NCBI GenBank assembly: GCA_964590435.1
Contig: CAZPWT010000012.1
Coordinates: 288,799-352,798 of the forward strand
Direction of reading: 5' to 3'
Source of the DNA: WSZJ01 sp964590435
GTDB lineage: Bacteria; Planctomycetota; MHYJ01; WSZJ01
Length of the DNA: 64,000 nucleotides
The notes below the pieces were generated by a model. That model did no database searches. It saw nothing but the letters and a program-made list of their open reading frames with translations, and had not been told where the DNA came from. Below are positions 25,248 to 33,679 of this stretch, one piece after another; the first letter of the stretch is position 1; each line of letters opens with the position of its first letter. A program made the translations under genes and the position numbers.

Positions 25248-27143
25248 ATGCCTGCGACCCTCCAGTGCGGCGCGTGCGGCTCGCGCTACCGTCTCCCGAG
25301 CTGGCCGCTGCAGCCCGTGCGCTGCAAGTGCGGCCTCGGCGCGCGGCTGCCGCCGGCGGAGGACATGCTCGTCACGCTGCCGCCCCTCCCGCCGCGGCCG
25401 ATCCCCGCGGCGCCGCCCGGATCGGCGTGGGAGAAGGCGCTGCAGGACGGGAAGCCCGACACGCCGGCGGCGTTCGCGATCCGCTACGACGCGGAACGGC
25501 TCGCGCTTCCACCGGCGTTCGACCGGCTGCTGTCGCTGGATTTCGTGCACGAGATCGAGCCGCACGAGTACCAGGTCGCGACGGCGCTGAAGGTGCTGCG
25601 GGAGCTCGGCGGGCGGGCGCTGCTGGCGGACGAGGTCGGGCTCGGGAAGACGATCGAAGCGGGGTTCATCATCAAGGAGATGATCGTCCGCGGGCTGGCC
25701 CGGCGCGTGCTGGTCCTCGCGCCGGCTTCGCTCGTCTCCCAGTGGCGCGACGAGATGGAGACCAAGTTCGACCTGGAGTTCCACATCCCCGAGGACCCCT
25801 CCGAGTGGTCCCGCCGCCTCGTCGTCGCCTCCATCGACTCCGCGAAGGGCGCCCGGAACCAGCAGGCGCTTCTCAAGATGCAGCACGAGCTGGTGATCGT
25901 GGACGAGGCGCACAACCTGAAGAACCACCGGACGCAGAACTGGAAGCTCGTGAACGCGCTGCGGAAGAAGTTCCTGCTGCTGCTGTCGGCGACGCCGATC
26001 CAGAACGACCTGATCGAGCTGTACAACATGATCACGCTGCTGCGTCCGGGGCAGCTCTTCACGCTCGGGCAGTTCAAGGACGCTTTCACGGACTCGAAGG
26101 ACCGTCGGAAGTGCAAGGACCCGGAGCGGCTGAAGCAGCTCCTGAAGGCGGTGATGGTGAGGAACCGCCGGACGGAGGTGGGGATCCAGTTCGTGCCGCG
26201 GCGGGCGGCGACGGTGAACGTGGACCTGGAGCCGGAGGAGCGGCGGGTGTACGACCTGGTGACGCGCTTCGTGCGTTCGCCGGAGTTTGCGCAGGTCTAC
26301 GAGGACAATTCGCGGCTGGTGGCGATGGCGATCCTGAAACAGGTCGGGTCGAGCCCGCAGTCGCTGGCGTTCACGGTGGAGGAGAAGCTGTCGCCGCGGG
26401 CGAAGGAAGGGCCGGCGGCGAAGGCGATCGCGGAGCTGGGGGCGGCGTGCGCGGCGGTGAAGAAGGTCGCGAAGGCGGAGCGGCTGTGCGACGTGCTGCG
26501 GCAGGACGCGGAGAAGTGCATCGTGTTCACGCAGTACCGGCGGACGCAGAACATGCTGGAGGAGCGGCTCAAGCGCGACAACGTGTCGTGCGCGGTGTTC
26601 CACGGGGAGATGTCGCGCCCGGAGAAGGACGCGGCGGTCGCGGCGTTCCGTGGCGACGCGCGCGTCCTGATCGCGACCGAGTCCGCCGGGCAGGGCGTGA
26701 ACCTCCAGCACTGCCGCCGCATCGTGAACTACGACCTCCCCTGGAACCCGATGCGCGTCGAGCAGCGCATCGGCCGCGTCCACCGCCTCGGGCAGACGAA
26801 GGAAGTCCAGGTCGTGAACATGATCGCCAAGGACACGCTCGAGGTCGCGCTCCTCGACCTCCTCGACCGCAAGATCGAGCTGTTCCGCCTCATCGTGGGC
26901 GAACTCGACATGATCCTGGGCCGCACGCGCGTCGAGGACGACCTCCTCGACATCTACCTCGGCTCGAAGGACGACGCCGAATTCACGAAGCGCGTGGACA
27001 AGTACGGCGACGACCTCAAGGGGCTGCGGAAGGAGTACGAGGACGCCAAGGCGCTCGACGCGCGGGTGCTCGACGGCGTCGGCGGCGGCGGAAAGGCGCC
27101 GGTCCCGGCGAGTGCGGTTCCCGCAGCGCCGCAGAAACAGTAA
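25248..27143 (+). CDS. SNF2/RapA-like helicase with N-terminal zinc ribbon
   Basis: A 631-residue superfamily 2 ATPase. It starts with a ribbon (Cys7, Cys10, Cys26, Cys28). The ATPase lobes show DEVGLGKTIEAG, VLAPASLVSQW, VDEAHNLKN, LLSATPIQND, the second-lobe ATESAGQGVNLQ and the arginine-finger motif QRIGRVHRLGQ near residue 504. This is the subgroup close to RapA/HepA, which remodels nucleoprotein or stalled RNA polymerase. Relatives are longer; the protein stops soon after the second lobe. The gene at 29467 seems to carry the missing C-terminal part. The nucleic-acid target is unknown. Confidence 0.9.
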   Translation: MPATLQCGACGSRYRLPSWPLQPVRCKCGLGARLPPAEDMLVTLPPLPPRPIPAAPPGSAWEKALQDGKPDTPAAFAIRYDAERLALPPAFDRLLSLDFVHEIEPHEYQVATALKVLRELGGRALLADEVGLGKTIEAGFIIKEMIVRGLARRVLVLAPASLVSQWRDEMETKFDLEFHIPEDPSEWSRRLVVASIDSAKGARNQQALLKMQHELVIVDEAHNLKNHRTQNWKLVNALRKKFLLLLSATPIQNDLIELYNMITLLRPGQLFTLGQFKDAFTDSKDRRKCKDPERLKQLLKAVMVRNRRTEVGIQFVPRRAATVNVDLEPEERRVYDLVTRFVRSPEFAQVYEDNSRLVAMAILKQVGSSPQSLAFTVEEKLSPRAKEGPAAKAIAELGAACAAVKKVAKAERLCDVLRQDAEKCIVFTQYRRTQNMLEERLKRDNVSCAVFHGEMSRPEKDAAVAAFRGDARVLIATESAGQGVNLQHCRRIVNYDLPWNPMRVEQRIGRVHRLGQTKEVQVVNMIAKDTLEVALLDLLDRKIELFRLIVGELDMILGRTRVEDDLLDIYLGSKDDAEFTKRVDKYGDDLKGLRKEYEDAKALDARVLDGVGGGGKAPVPASAVPAAPQKQ

Positions 27144-27156
27144 AGTGCATTAACTG

Positions 27157-27675
27157 ATGTCCGCGCCCCTTCCCAAAGACCCGACGTTCTGGCTCCCCGC
27201 GCCGGACAACCCGCCGCCGATCGAGGAGCGCGCGAAGAACCTCGTGTGGCATTTCGGGCGGATCGCGCTCGTCGTGGTCGTGCTGGGGACCCCGGTGCTG
27301 TTCGCGGCGCTGTCGCGGGGCGGCGCGAACCGGGCGGCGGACGGGCTCGCCGAAATCGGCGTCGCGTTCCAGCGCTTCCGGGGGGCCGCCGGCGGCTGGC
27401 CCGCGGACCTGCGGCAACTGGGAGCGGGCCCGACGTCGTGCCCGGGGTGCGGCCGTGCCTGGGACGGGTGGTGGGGCTACGAGGCGTGGCGGCCGGAGGG
27501 CGGCGTCGAGGTGCGCTGGAAGGACGTGCCGCCGTCGAACGCCCCGGGCGACATGCCCGCCGTCTGGTGCGCCGCCTGCCGCGCCGTGCTGCGCGCCGAC
27601 GGGACGGTGGAGACGGGGGGAAGCGCCCCGGGGAGCGCCCCGCCGCGCGTCCGGGCGATGGTTCCGCGCCGTTAA
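27157..27675 (+). CDS. Membrane-anchored protein with CxxC ribbon
   Basis: A 172-residue protein: a short cytoplasmic Pro-rich start, one transmembrane helix (IALVVVVLGTPVLFAAL), a helix ending GGWPADLRQL, then CPGCG and WCAACR pairs that could bind one zinc. The layout (membrane helix, amphipathic helix, then a W-P turn) is like minor pilins but no prepilin cleavage site is visible. It starts 14 nt after the helicase stop and is probably co-transcribed. Function unknown. Confidence 0.62.
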   Translation: MSAPLPKDPTFWLPAPDNPPPIEERAKNLVWHFGRIALVVVVLGTPVLFAALSRGGANRAADGLAEIGVAFQRFRGAAGGWPADLRQLGAGPTSCPGCGRAWDGWWGYEAWRPEGGVEVRWKDVPPSNAPGDMPAVWCAACRAVLRADGTVETGGSAPGSAPPRVRAMVPRR

Positions 27676-27691
27676 GCCGGTCCGGAGCGGG

Positions 27692-27697
27692 TAACCT
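27692..27697 (+). promoter_or_regulatory. -10-like TAACCT before the nitroreductase
   Basis: TAACCT fits TANNNT and lies 6 nt before the ATG at 27704. It is weaker than its neighbours; its value is the repeated spacing. Confidence 0.35.
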
Positions 27698-27703
27698 GTG
27701 CCC

Positions 27704-28510
27704 ATGTTCAACGAACCCTTCGCGTCCCTCTGGCGCACCCGCTACGGCGACGCGGCGCCGCCCCCCGAGATCCCCGCCCTGACCCCGTTCCTCCGCCACC
27801 GCTCCGTGCGCGACTTCGCGCCCGAGCCGATTCCCGAGGACACCGTCCGCGTCCTCTTCGCCGCCGCCCAGTCCGCCGCCACCTCCTCCAATCTCCAGAT
27901 CTGGAGCGCCGTGTCCGTCCAGGACTCCGCGCGCCGGGACGCCGCCGCGAAACTCTGCGGCGACCAGAAGCAGGTCCGCGACGCCGCGTGGTTCTTTGCG
28001 TTCGTCGTCGATCACTTCCGCCTCGACCGCGCCGCCCGCGCCGCCGGCGAACACCCCGCCGGCCTCGACTACGCGGAGTTCTTCGCCATGGGCTGCATCG
28101 ACGCGGCCCTCGCCGCGGAGCGTTTCACGTGCGCCGCGGAGGCCGCCGGCCTCGGGTGCTGCTACATCGGCGGGCTGAGGAACGACGTCGAGGGAGTGAA
28201 GACGCTCCTCGGGCTGCCCGGGCGCTGCTTTCCCGTCTTCGGCCTCTGCCTCGGCCGCGTCGCGGCGTCGTGCAAGGCCGAAGCGAAGCCGCGCCTGTCG
28301 CAGCCCGCGGTCTGGTTCCGCGAGCGGTACGACGCCGCGGCCGACACGGCCGAGTACGATCGGCGCATGGCGGCGTTCTACGCCTCGCAGGGCCAGAATG
28401 CCGACGTCCCGTGGTCGGCGCGGAGCGGGAAGCGCGTGGACGGGAAGTCGATGACGGGGCGGGAGGTGCTGAAGGGCTGGATGGAGCGCGAGGGGTTCAG
28501 CCGGAGGTAG
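27704..28510 (+). CDS. Nitroreductase-family NADPH-dependent oxidoreductase
   Basis: A 268-residue FMN enzyme of the NfsA/FRP class. FMN-binding motifs are RHRSVRDFAPEPIP at the N-terminus, QSAATSSNLQIWSA, and the AGLGCCYIGGLRNDVE phosphate loop. The C-terminal section (WFRERYDAAADTAEYDRRM) is the extension typical of NfsA-type dimers. It reduces quinones or nitro compounds with NADPH; the physiological substrate is unknown. A GTG two codons upstream is an alternative start; the ATG fits the leaderless -10 spacing. Confidence 0.88.
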   Translation: MFNEPFASLWRTRYGDAAPPPEIPALTPFLRHRSVRDFAPEPIPEDTVRVLFAAAQSAATSSNLQIWSAVSVQDSARRDAAAKLCGDQKQVRDAAWFFAFVVDHFRLDRAARAAGEHPAGLDYAEFFAMGCIDAALAAERFTCAAEAAGLGCCYIGGLRNDVEGVKTLLGLPGRCFPVFGLCLGRVAASCKAEAKPRLSQPAVWFRERYDAAADTAEYDRRMAAFYASQGQNADVPWSARSGKRVDGKSMTGREVLKGWMEREGFSRR

Positions 28511-28515
28511 CGGGC

Positions 28516-29013
28516 ATGGCCAACGTCGGGGGAGTGAGCGCGCCGTCGCCGGCGCCGCCGGCTGAGAAGGGATTCAGCGGGGCGGCGTTCCTCGGGCTGG
28601 TGGTGGCGGGAGCGGTGTTGCTGGGGCTCGCGCTGTGGGCGGCCAAGAAGCAATGGAGCACGGGCTCCCGGCGATCGGAATGCGAAGCGCGGCTCCGGTA
28701 CATCGGGCAGACCGCGAGTTTCTATCACTCGAAGTACAAGGCGTGGCCCGCGGAGACCGGGCCGGAGTTCTGGCAGGTCGTGCTGAAGGCCGACGGGCCG
28801 CCGCTGGGGCGGGCGTATGACTTCACGCACTGCCCCGTGACGGGGAAGGCGTACCGCGGGCCGGGCAAGGCGCCGACCGACGCGGACCCGTGGGCGTGGC
28901 TCGGGTGCTGCGAGCCCGGCACGCACGGCGAGGACACGCTCGCGATCAACGGCGCCGGGAATTTCGAAGTCGCGCCGAGGGACGACGCGCGCTTCCTGGG
29001 GACGCGTCCGTAG
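28516..29013 (+). CDS. Pilin-like membrane protein lacking Glu5
   Basis: A 165-residue protein. After a Pro-rich leader comes EKGFSGAAFLGLVVAGAVLL, which resembles a class III prepilin signal (cleavage after the KG) except that position 5 is Ala, not Glu. The mature part, SECEARLRYIGQTASFYHSK followed by YKAWPAE, matches the first helix and turn of major pseudopilins, then DFTHCPVTGKAYRGPG and a C-terminal NGAGNFE as in type IV-like pilins. It lies 5 nt after the nitroreductase stop. It may be an unprocessed pseudopilin relative. Confidence 0.6.
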   Translation: MANVGGVSAPSPAPPAEKGFSGAAFLGLVVAGAVLLGLALWAAKKQWSTGSRRSECEARLRYIGQTASFYHSKYKAWPAETGPEFWQVVLKADGPPLGRAYDFTHCPVTGKAYRGPGKAPTDADPWAWLGCCEPGTHGEDTLAINGAGNFEVAPRDDARFLGTRP

Positions 29014-29143
29014 CTCTACATGTGTCCCACGGGGCGGACGGTGACCGATTCGTCCAACTTTGCCCAGGCGTCCGGTATTGCGCTGAACACCCCAGCGATT
29101 CCGTGGCAGCGCAAATTCAACTCGAACGAGCCACGCGCAATCC

Positions 29144-29314
29144 CATCCTTTCGTATCTTTTCGTATCCGCGCCAGGCTCGTAGCCGTTTGTCAGAGCTCT
29201 CAGCGGATCCCTTTGAGCTTCTTCGTGCACGGAAGAACAAGCCGGGATAACGGCGGGATCTTCCGGGGATACGGCCACGAGCCTGGCACGGATAAGGAAA
29301 GACACGAAAAGATG
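29144..29314. repeat. Long imperfect inverted repeat in a 453-nt spacer
   Basis: Arms of 43 nt at 29144-29186 and 29272-29314 differ at six positions; GCCAGGCTCG lies near the loop end. The rest of the spacer (29014-29454) shows no gene or RNA that I recognise. Size and layout match the repeat at 4344, with unrelated sequence. Confidence 0.85.
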
Positions 29315-29454
29315 CGTGGCCGGCAACGGGAGCGGGCAATGACGGTCATGCACCCCAGGCGTTTCTGCTTTCCGTCATCAGGATCACGAACTTCGGCATC
29401 GGGGTCTCCTTTTCACCGGAGTCTACGGGATGGGGTCCTCCCCGGAGCCCGCCC

Positions 29455-29460
29455 TATAAT
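29455..29460 (+). promoter_or_regulatory. Consensus -10 TATAAT, leaderless arrangement
   Basis: A perfect TATAAT ends 6 nt before the GTG at 29467. No -35 match at 16-18 nt and no Shine-Dalgarno. Confidence 0.6.
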
Positions 29461-29466
29461 GCCCGC

Positions 29467-31125
29467 GTGCCCACCGATGCCGAATTCGTCCGCGACGCGT
29501 TCAAGTCCCTCGGCGCCGAACTCCGCGAGTCCGCCCCGGGGATCCTCACCGTCACTCTTCCCCCCGAGGCCGCGCCGCATTTCGGCGACCGGGCGATCCT
29601 CGAGCTGACGTTCGACCGCGAAGTCTACAAGGCCTCGGACCGCGACCTCGAGCTCGTCGTCCCCGGCGCGCCGCTGTTCAAGGCGCTCCTCGAGGCCCTT
29701 GGCGCCAGCGGCGCAGCGAGCGCGGTGGAGTTTGCGGAAGCGCCGGACGCGGAGAAGGCGCGGGCGGCGGCGAAGGGATCGCTGGCCGTGCGCGGCGGGA
29801 CGCTGACGGCGGGGGCGCCGGCGGTCGAGCCGTTCGCGGGGACCGCGGTGCTGTTCCGCCTGCGCGTCGAGGGGCCGGAGCGCGAGGACGCGATGGTCGC
29901 CGCGTTCGTCGGCCGCGACGGCGCCGCGTTCGAAATCCCCGCCGAGGCCCTTCCCCGGATGGCCGCCGCCGGCAAGCCTGCGGCGCTCGCGCCGGTCGCG
30001 CCGGGGGACCGGGCGCGGCTGAGGGAATCCGCCGAGGGCGTGGCACAGCGCGAGGGCGACCGCCGGGCGCGGCTGGCGGAGAAGCGCGGGGCGCCGAAGC
30101 TCGAGAAGGAATCGCAGCAGGTCCGCACGTACTTCGAGGCGCTGGCGGGCGAGCTCAAGGAACAGAAATCCGAGTCGCGCGGCGAGGACGCGAAGAAAGA
30201 GGCGGCGTCGCGGCTGCGCAACCTCGAGCGCGAACGCGAGCTCCGGCTCCTGGAGGTCGCCGACCGCTTCCGCGCCTCCGCCCACGTCGACGCCGTCGCG
30301 GCGCTGGGGGTGTCGGGAAGCGCGGCGCGCGTGAAGCTGGAATTCGCCGCGGGGCCGCGGAAGCTCGCCCGCGAGGTGCTCTGGTTCCCGCCGACCGGCA
30401 ACGTGAACGCGCCGGTCTGCGACCTCTGCGGCGGCGCGCTCGGGGAGGCGGCGATCTGCGGCGAGCCCCAGCACGACGCGCTTCTGTGCGCCAACTGCCG
30501 CCGCTACTGCCAGGCGTGCGGGGCAGGGCTCTGCGCCGAGCACACCAAGGCCTGTGCCTGCGGGGCGATCGCCTGCCCGGCGCACGGCGCGGCGTGCGAG
30601 GCCTGCGCGCAGTTCTGCTGCGGGAACCACCTCTCGAAATGCGTGCGATGCTGCCGCTCGTTCTGCCGCCAGCACGCGTTCGAGTGCGGCGTCTGCCGGG
30701 CGATCAGCTGCACGGACCACGCGAAGCGGTGCGGCTCGTGCGACATCGAGCTGTGCGGGGAGCACCAGCGGATCTGCGACGCGACGGGAAAGGCGGGGTG
30801 CCCGAAGCACCTGGTGAAGTGCCCCGAGTGCGGGGACGAGGTGCTGGACACCGCGATCGCGAACGCGCGCTGCTCGACGTGCCGCTCGATGGCCGACGCG
30901 CCCCCCGGCGACCCGGCCGTGGCCGCGGCGCTGGCGTTCGCGCCCGAGGCCAGCGGCTCGACCTGGCGGAAGGCGGAGTCGAAGACGCGGATCAGGCTGG
31001 AGGGGAAGACGTTCTGGAACCGGTACCGGGTGGTGTTGGGGAAAGACCTGAAGCCGGTCGGGGCCTGGGGTGGGTCGAAGTTGTTCGGGCTGAAGAAGCT
31101 GAGGTCAGCGGCCAGCGGCCAGTGA
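29467..31125 (+). CDS. Cysteine-rich protein, probable partner of the SNF2 helicase
   Basis: A 552-residue protein in three parts. Residues 1-75 (FVRDAFKSLGAELRE, LELTFDREVY, LELVVPGAPLFKALL) look like the segment that follows the helicase core in long RapA/HepA-type proteins, where LTFDRE and PGHPL motifs occur. A charged helical middle (about 185-270) may be coiled coil. Residues 318-472 hold about seven tandem modules of the form C-x2-C-x4-C-x2-H, a string of zinc-binding units. The tail is basic. The helicase link is inferred from recalled motifs. The gene end overlaps a repeat. Confidence 0.7.
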   Translation: MPTDAEFVRDAFKSLGAELRESAPGILTVTLPPEAAPHFGDRAILELTFDREVYKASDRDLELVVPGAPLFKALLEALGASGAASAVEFAEAPDAEKARAAAKGSLAVRGGTLTAGAPAVEPFAGTAVLFRLRVEGPEREDAMVAAFVGRDGAAFEIPAEALPRMAAAGKPAALAPVAPGDRARLRESAEGVAQREGDRRARLAEKRGAPKLEKESQQVRTYFEALAGELKEQKSESRGEDAKKEAASRLRNLERERELRLLEVADRFRASAHVDAVAALGVSGSAARVKLEFAAGPRKLAREVLWFPPTGNVNAPVCDLCGGALGEAAICGEPQHDALLCANCRRYCQACGAGLCAEHTKACACGAIACPAHGAACEACAQFCCGNHLSKCVRCCRSFCRQHAFECGVCRAISCTDHAKRCGSCDIELCGEHQRICDATGKAGCPKHLVKCPECGDEVLDTAIANARCSTCRSMADAPPGDPAVAAALAFAPEASGSTWRKAESKTRIRLEGKTFWNRYRVVLGKDLKPVGAWGGSKLFGLKKLRSAASGQ

Positions 31126-31234
31126 CCAGCGAAGTTCAAGGACCCAAGCCGTAACACCGAGACGTTCCGACCTCCATCAATTTGGGCACCTCACCGCTGG
31201 CCGCTGGCAACTGGCCGCTCGCCGCTGGCAACTG
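31106..31234. repeat. GGCCAGCGG-type inverted repeat overlapping a gene end
   Basis: AGCGGCCAGCGGCCAGT at 31107-31123 is matched in reverse by CCGCTGGCCGCTGG at 31194-31207 and by further CTGGCCGCT/CCGCTGGCAACTG copies to 31234. The left arm encodes the last residues of the cysteine-rich protein (SAASGQ). The remaining spacer holds no gene. Confidence 0.75.
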
Positions 31235-31275
31235 CCCTTCCCTCCGTTCCCGCCGCATGTCAGACTCACCCGCCC

Positions 31276-31845
31276 ATGCTTCTCCGCTGCCGCAAGTGCA
31301 ACAACACCTACGACGTCTCCGGGAAACAGCCCGGGGAGACGTTCAAGTCGCAGTGCGGCGACATCCTGGTGGTGCCGCAGCGCGGCGAACATGCCCCCGC
31401 GCTCATCGCCGGGTACATCGAGCGGTACGGCAAGGACTCGGGCGTCACGCTCCAGAAAAACGGCGAGACCTGGTTCGCGAAATTCGGGTCGGCGCAGGTC
31501 ACCATCCAGATGCTCCCGGGCGAGGAAATCCGCATGAGCTCGCCCTTCCTCAACCTCCCGAAAAAGGGGACGCAGCTCGCCCTCCGGCGCGTGCTCGAGC
31601 TCAACCTCTCCTCGACGGGCGGCGCCCGGTTCGCGCTCGACGGCGGACAGCTCTTCGTGGTGTGGAGCCGCGGGATCGAGGGGCTGGACTACGAGGAGTT
31701 CGTGGAAGGGCTGCGGTGCGTTTCGCGGACGAGCGACGATTTCGACGAAGTCCTTCGCAAGGAATGGGGGATGGCGGCGGCGGAGCAGGCGCAGGACACC
31801 GAGGAGTACGTGCTCCCCGCGGAACTGCTCGAGGAGGAAAAGTGA
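31276..31845 (+). CDS. Zinc-ribbon plus YbjN/secretion-chaperone-like domain
   Basis: A 189-residue cytoplasmic protein. The first 34 residues resemble an MJ0042-type ribbon (CRKC ... QCGDILVVP), but only three cysteines are present. The rest (VTLQKNGETWFAKFGSAQVTIQML, then LALRRVLELNLSSTGGARFALDGGQLFVVW and a C-terminal helix) has the alpha-beta pattern of YbjN and type III secretion chaperones. Its stop overlaps the next start (TGATG), so it is coupled to the lipoprotein gene. Exact function unknown. Confidence 0.68.
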   Translation: MLLRCRKCNNTYDVSGKQPGETFKSQCGDILVVPQRGEHAPALIAGYIERYGKDSGVTLQKNGETWFAKFGSAQVTIQMLPGEEIRMSSPFLNLPKKGTQLALRRVLELNLSSTGGARFALDGGQLFVVWSRGIEGLDYEEFVEGLRCVSRTSDDFDEVLRKEWGMAAAEQAQDTEEYVLPAELLEEEK

Positions 31846-32423
31846 TGACGCGCAATTCGATGGTGGCGGGCCTGGCCGTGGCGCTGGCTTTCGCGGCGGC
31901 GGGATGCAGCACCGGCCCCGACAACGGGGACGGCGGCGAATCGCCGAAGAACGGCGAGGTCGTCCTCAAGAAATACCCGGTCGCCGGCGACTGGGACCCC
32001 GTCGGCACTCCCGTCCGTTACCCGGCAGGCGCCGCGGAACTCGACATCTACGCGGGCGAGAACATCAGCGCCCAGCTCCGCGCCAACCTCCTCGATTCGC
32101 TCCTCGTGAAACAGTACGCGAAACACGACTGGGACAAGGCGGTCGACGAAAAGGGCAACTCCCGCCCCGACGTCCGGCGCGTCCGCGTCGAGCTCTACAT
32201 CCACCAGGAACCGATCGGCGCCGGCAAAACCTTCCAGCAGTGGCACCGCGGCAAGTCGATCAACGACATGGGCGAGCGCGCCTTCGCCGAGCAGGACGCC
32301 ATCGTCTTCCTCCGCGGGACGATCGTCGTCCGCCTCGTTCCCCTTCGCTGGGCCTCCGGGACCGCGGCCGACACGACCCTCAAGATCGGCAAGGCGATTG
32401 ACGCGTGGCTGCAGGGCAAATGA
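31845..32423 (+). CDS. Putative lipoprotein
   Basis: A 192-residue exported lipoprotein: VAGLAVALAFAAAGCST gives a clear lipobox with Cys21. The mature domain has strands RVRVELYIHQEPIG and AIVFLRGTIVVRLVPLRWA with a helix ISAQLRANLLDSLLVKQYAK. Unknown family. A GAGGAGG site lies in the end of the preceding gene, and the start of the TPR gene overlaps its stop (ATGA), so the three form an operon. Confidence 0.65.
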   Translation: MTRNSMVAGLAVALAFAAAGCSTGPDNGDGGESPKNGEVVLKKYPVAGDWDPVGTPVRYPAGAAELDIYAGENISAQLRANLLDSLLVKQYAKHDWDKAVDEKGNSRPDVRRVRVELYIHQEPIGAGKTFQQWHRGKSINDMGERAFAEQDAIVFLRGTIVVRLVPLRWASGTAADTTLKIGKAIDAWLQGK

Positions 32424-33676
32424 CGGCGGAACGCGACTCGGAAATCGCGGCGCTCGAGCGCAAGCTCGAAGCGGCGCGGGCGCAGGGCCCGGCCGCCGAG
32501 GGGCGCGCCTGGTCGGAACTCGCCCGGGCGCACGCCGCCTGGGACGAACCCGCCAAGGCGAATGAAGCCCTCGCCCAGGCCGAAGCCCGTCTCCACTCCG
32601 CAGGCCAGGCAACCGACGAGGCGGGGAAGCGCGAGTGGCTGCGGCTGCGCGGGGCGATCGCCAACGCGCGCGGCCGGCTGGAAGCCCACGCCGACGCGAT
32701 CGGCAAGGCCGCGGACGCGTTCGAGGAGGCTGCGCGGTTCGGCTCGGAATCGGGGGACCGCGAGCTTCGCGCGGAGGCCCTTCTCGCCCTCGCCGCCGCG
32801 AACGCCCGGCTCGGCAAGGTGCTGGACGGCGCGTTGCAGGCGGAGGAGGCGGAGGACCTGTTCGTGGAGTCGGGGGCGGGGACCGGCGACGTCGCGGCGC
32901 GCGCGGTGGCGGACCGGCTCGCGGCGATGATCATGGGGAGCGACGACCTGAGCGCGGCGGCGGACGAGGACCTCGAGGCTGAGCGCAAGGAAGGCAAGGA
33001 CCCGCGCCGGCTCGGCTGGCGCCTCCGCATGAACGCCTCGTGCTTCCTCGCCGGCGACGACGACGAGGGGTTCGAGGACGCGTATGCGCTGCTGGAGGAC
33101 GCGGGCGAGGCGTTCCGGAAAGCGGAGTCGCGTTCGGGGGAAGCGCGGGCGATCCGGTCGCAGGGGGCGTGCCTCGCGGCGCTCGGCGAGACGTCGGAAG
33201 CGGCGAAGGCGTACCTCGAGGCCGCGGCGATCTATGCGGAGCTGGGGGCGAAGCTGCCGCAGGCCCGCGCGATGCTCGAGGCGGGGCACGCGTGCCGCGC
33301 GGCAGAGGAGACGGCCCGGGCGAAGGACTGCTACGCGGAGGCGGCGAAGATCTTTCGCGAGCAGGAGGCCGTGTTCGAGGAGGGGTTCGTGACGGAGGCG
33401 CTGGCGGACCTGAGCCACGAATGCGAGGAGACGCAGGAGGCTCGCGCCCTCTACGAAAAGGCGCTCGCGCTCTACGCCGGCGCCGGCGGCGACCTCGACG
33501 ACCAGCGCGCGGGCTGCCTGCTCTCGCTCGGGACCGCCTGCCGCGAAGCCGGCGACCGCGACGAAGCCGAAAAGCGCCTCGGCGAGGCGCGCGCGCTCTA
33601 CGACAAGGCCGGCGAATCCGAAATGGTCGGCGAGTGCGACCGCGAACTGCGCAAGGTCGGCAAGCGCAAGAAGTAG
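32420..33676 (+). CDS. TPR-repeat protein
   Basis: A 418-residue, Ala/Glu-rich, all-helical protein of tandem tetratricopeptide-like repeats, for example AWSELARAHAAWDEPAKANEAL, RAIRSQGACLAALGETSEAAKAYLEAA, CRAAEETARAKDCYAEAAKI and ALYEKALALYAGAGGDLDDQ. No signal peptide or catalytic domain, so it is a probable cytoplasmic scaffold. The ATG overlaps the lipoprotein stop. It converges with the GH3 gene 3 nt away. Confidence 0.8.
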   Translation: MTAERDSEIAALERKLEAARAQGPAAEGRAWSELARAHAAWDEPAKANEALAQAEARLHSAGQATDEAGKREWLRLRGAIANARGRLEAHADAIGKAADAFEEAARFGSESGDRELRAEALLALAAANARLGKVLDGALQAEEAEDLFVESGAGTGDVAARAVADRLAAMIMGSDDLSAAADEDLEAERKEGKDPRRLGWRLRMNASCFLAGDDDEGFEDAYALLEDAGEAFRKAESRSGEARAIRSQGACLAALGETSEAAKAYLEAAAIYAELGAKLPQARAMLEAGHACRAAEETARAKDCYAEAAKIFREQEAVFEEGFVTEALADLSHECEETQEARALYEKALALYAGAGGDLDDQRAGCLLSLGTACREAGDRDEAEKRLGEARALYDKAGESEMVGECDRELRKVGKRKK

Positions 33677-33679
33677 CCG

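Noticed and set aside
24063..26783. A 906-residue minus-strand frame opposite the SNF2 helicase
   Set aside because: Antisense shadow of the helicase; Arg/His-rich, no signal or domain.
27698..27703. GTG at 27698 as start of the nitroreductase
   Set aside because: Possible, but the ATG at 27704 fits the 6-nt spacing from TAACCT seen before many other genes here; only two residues differ.
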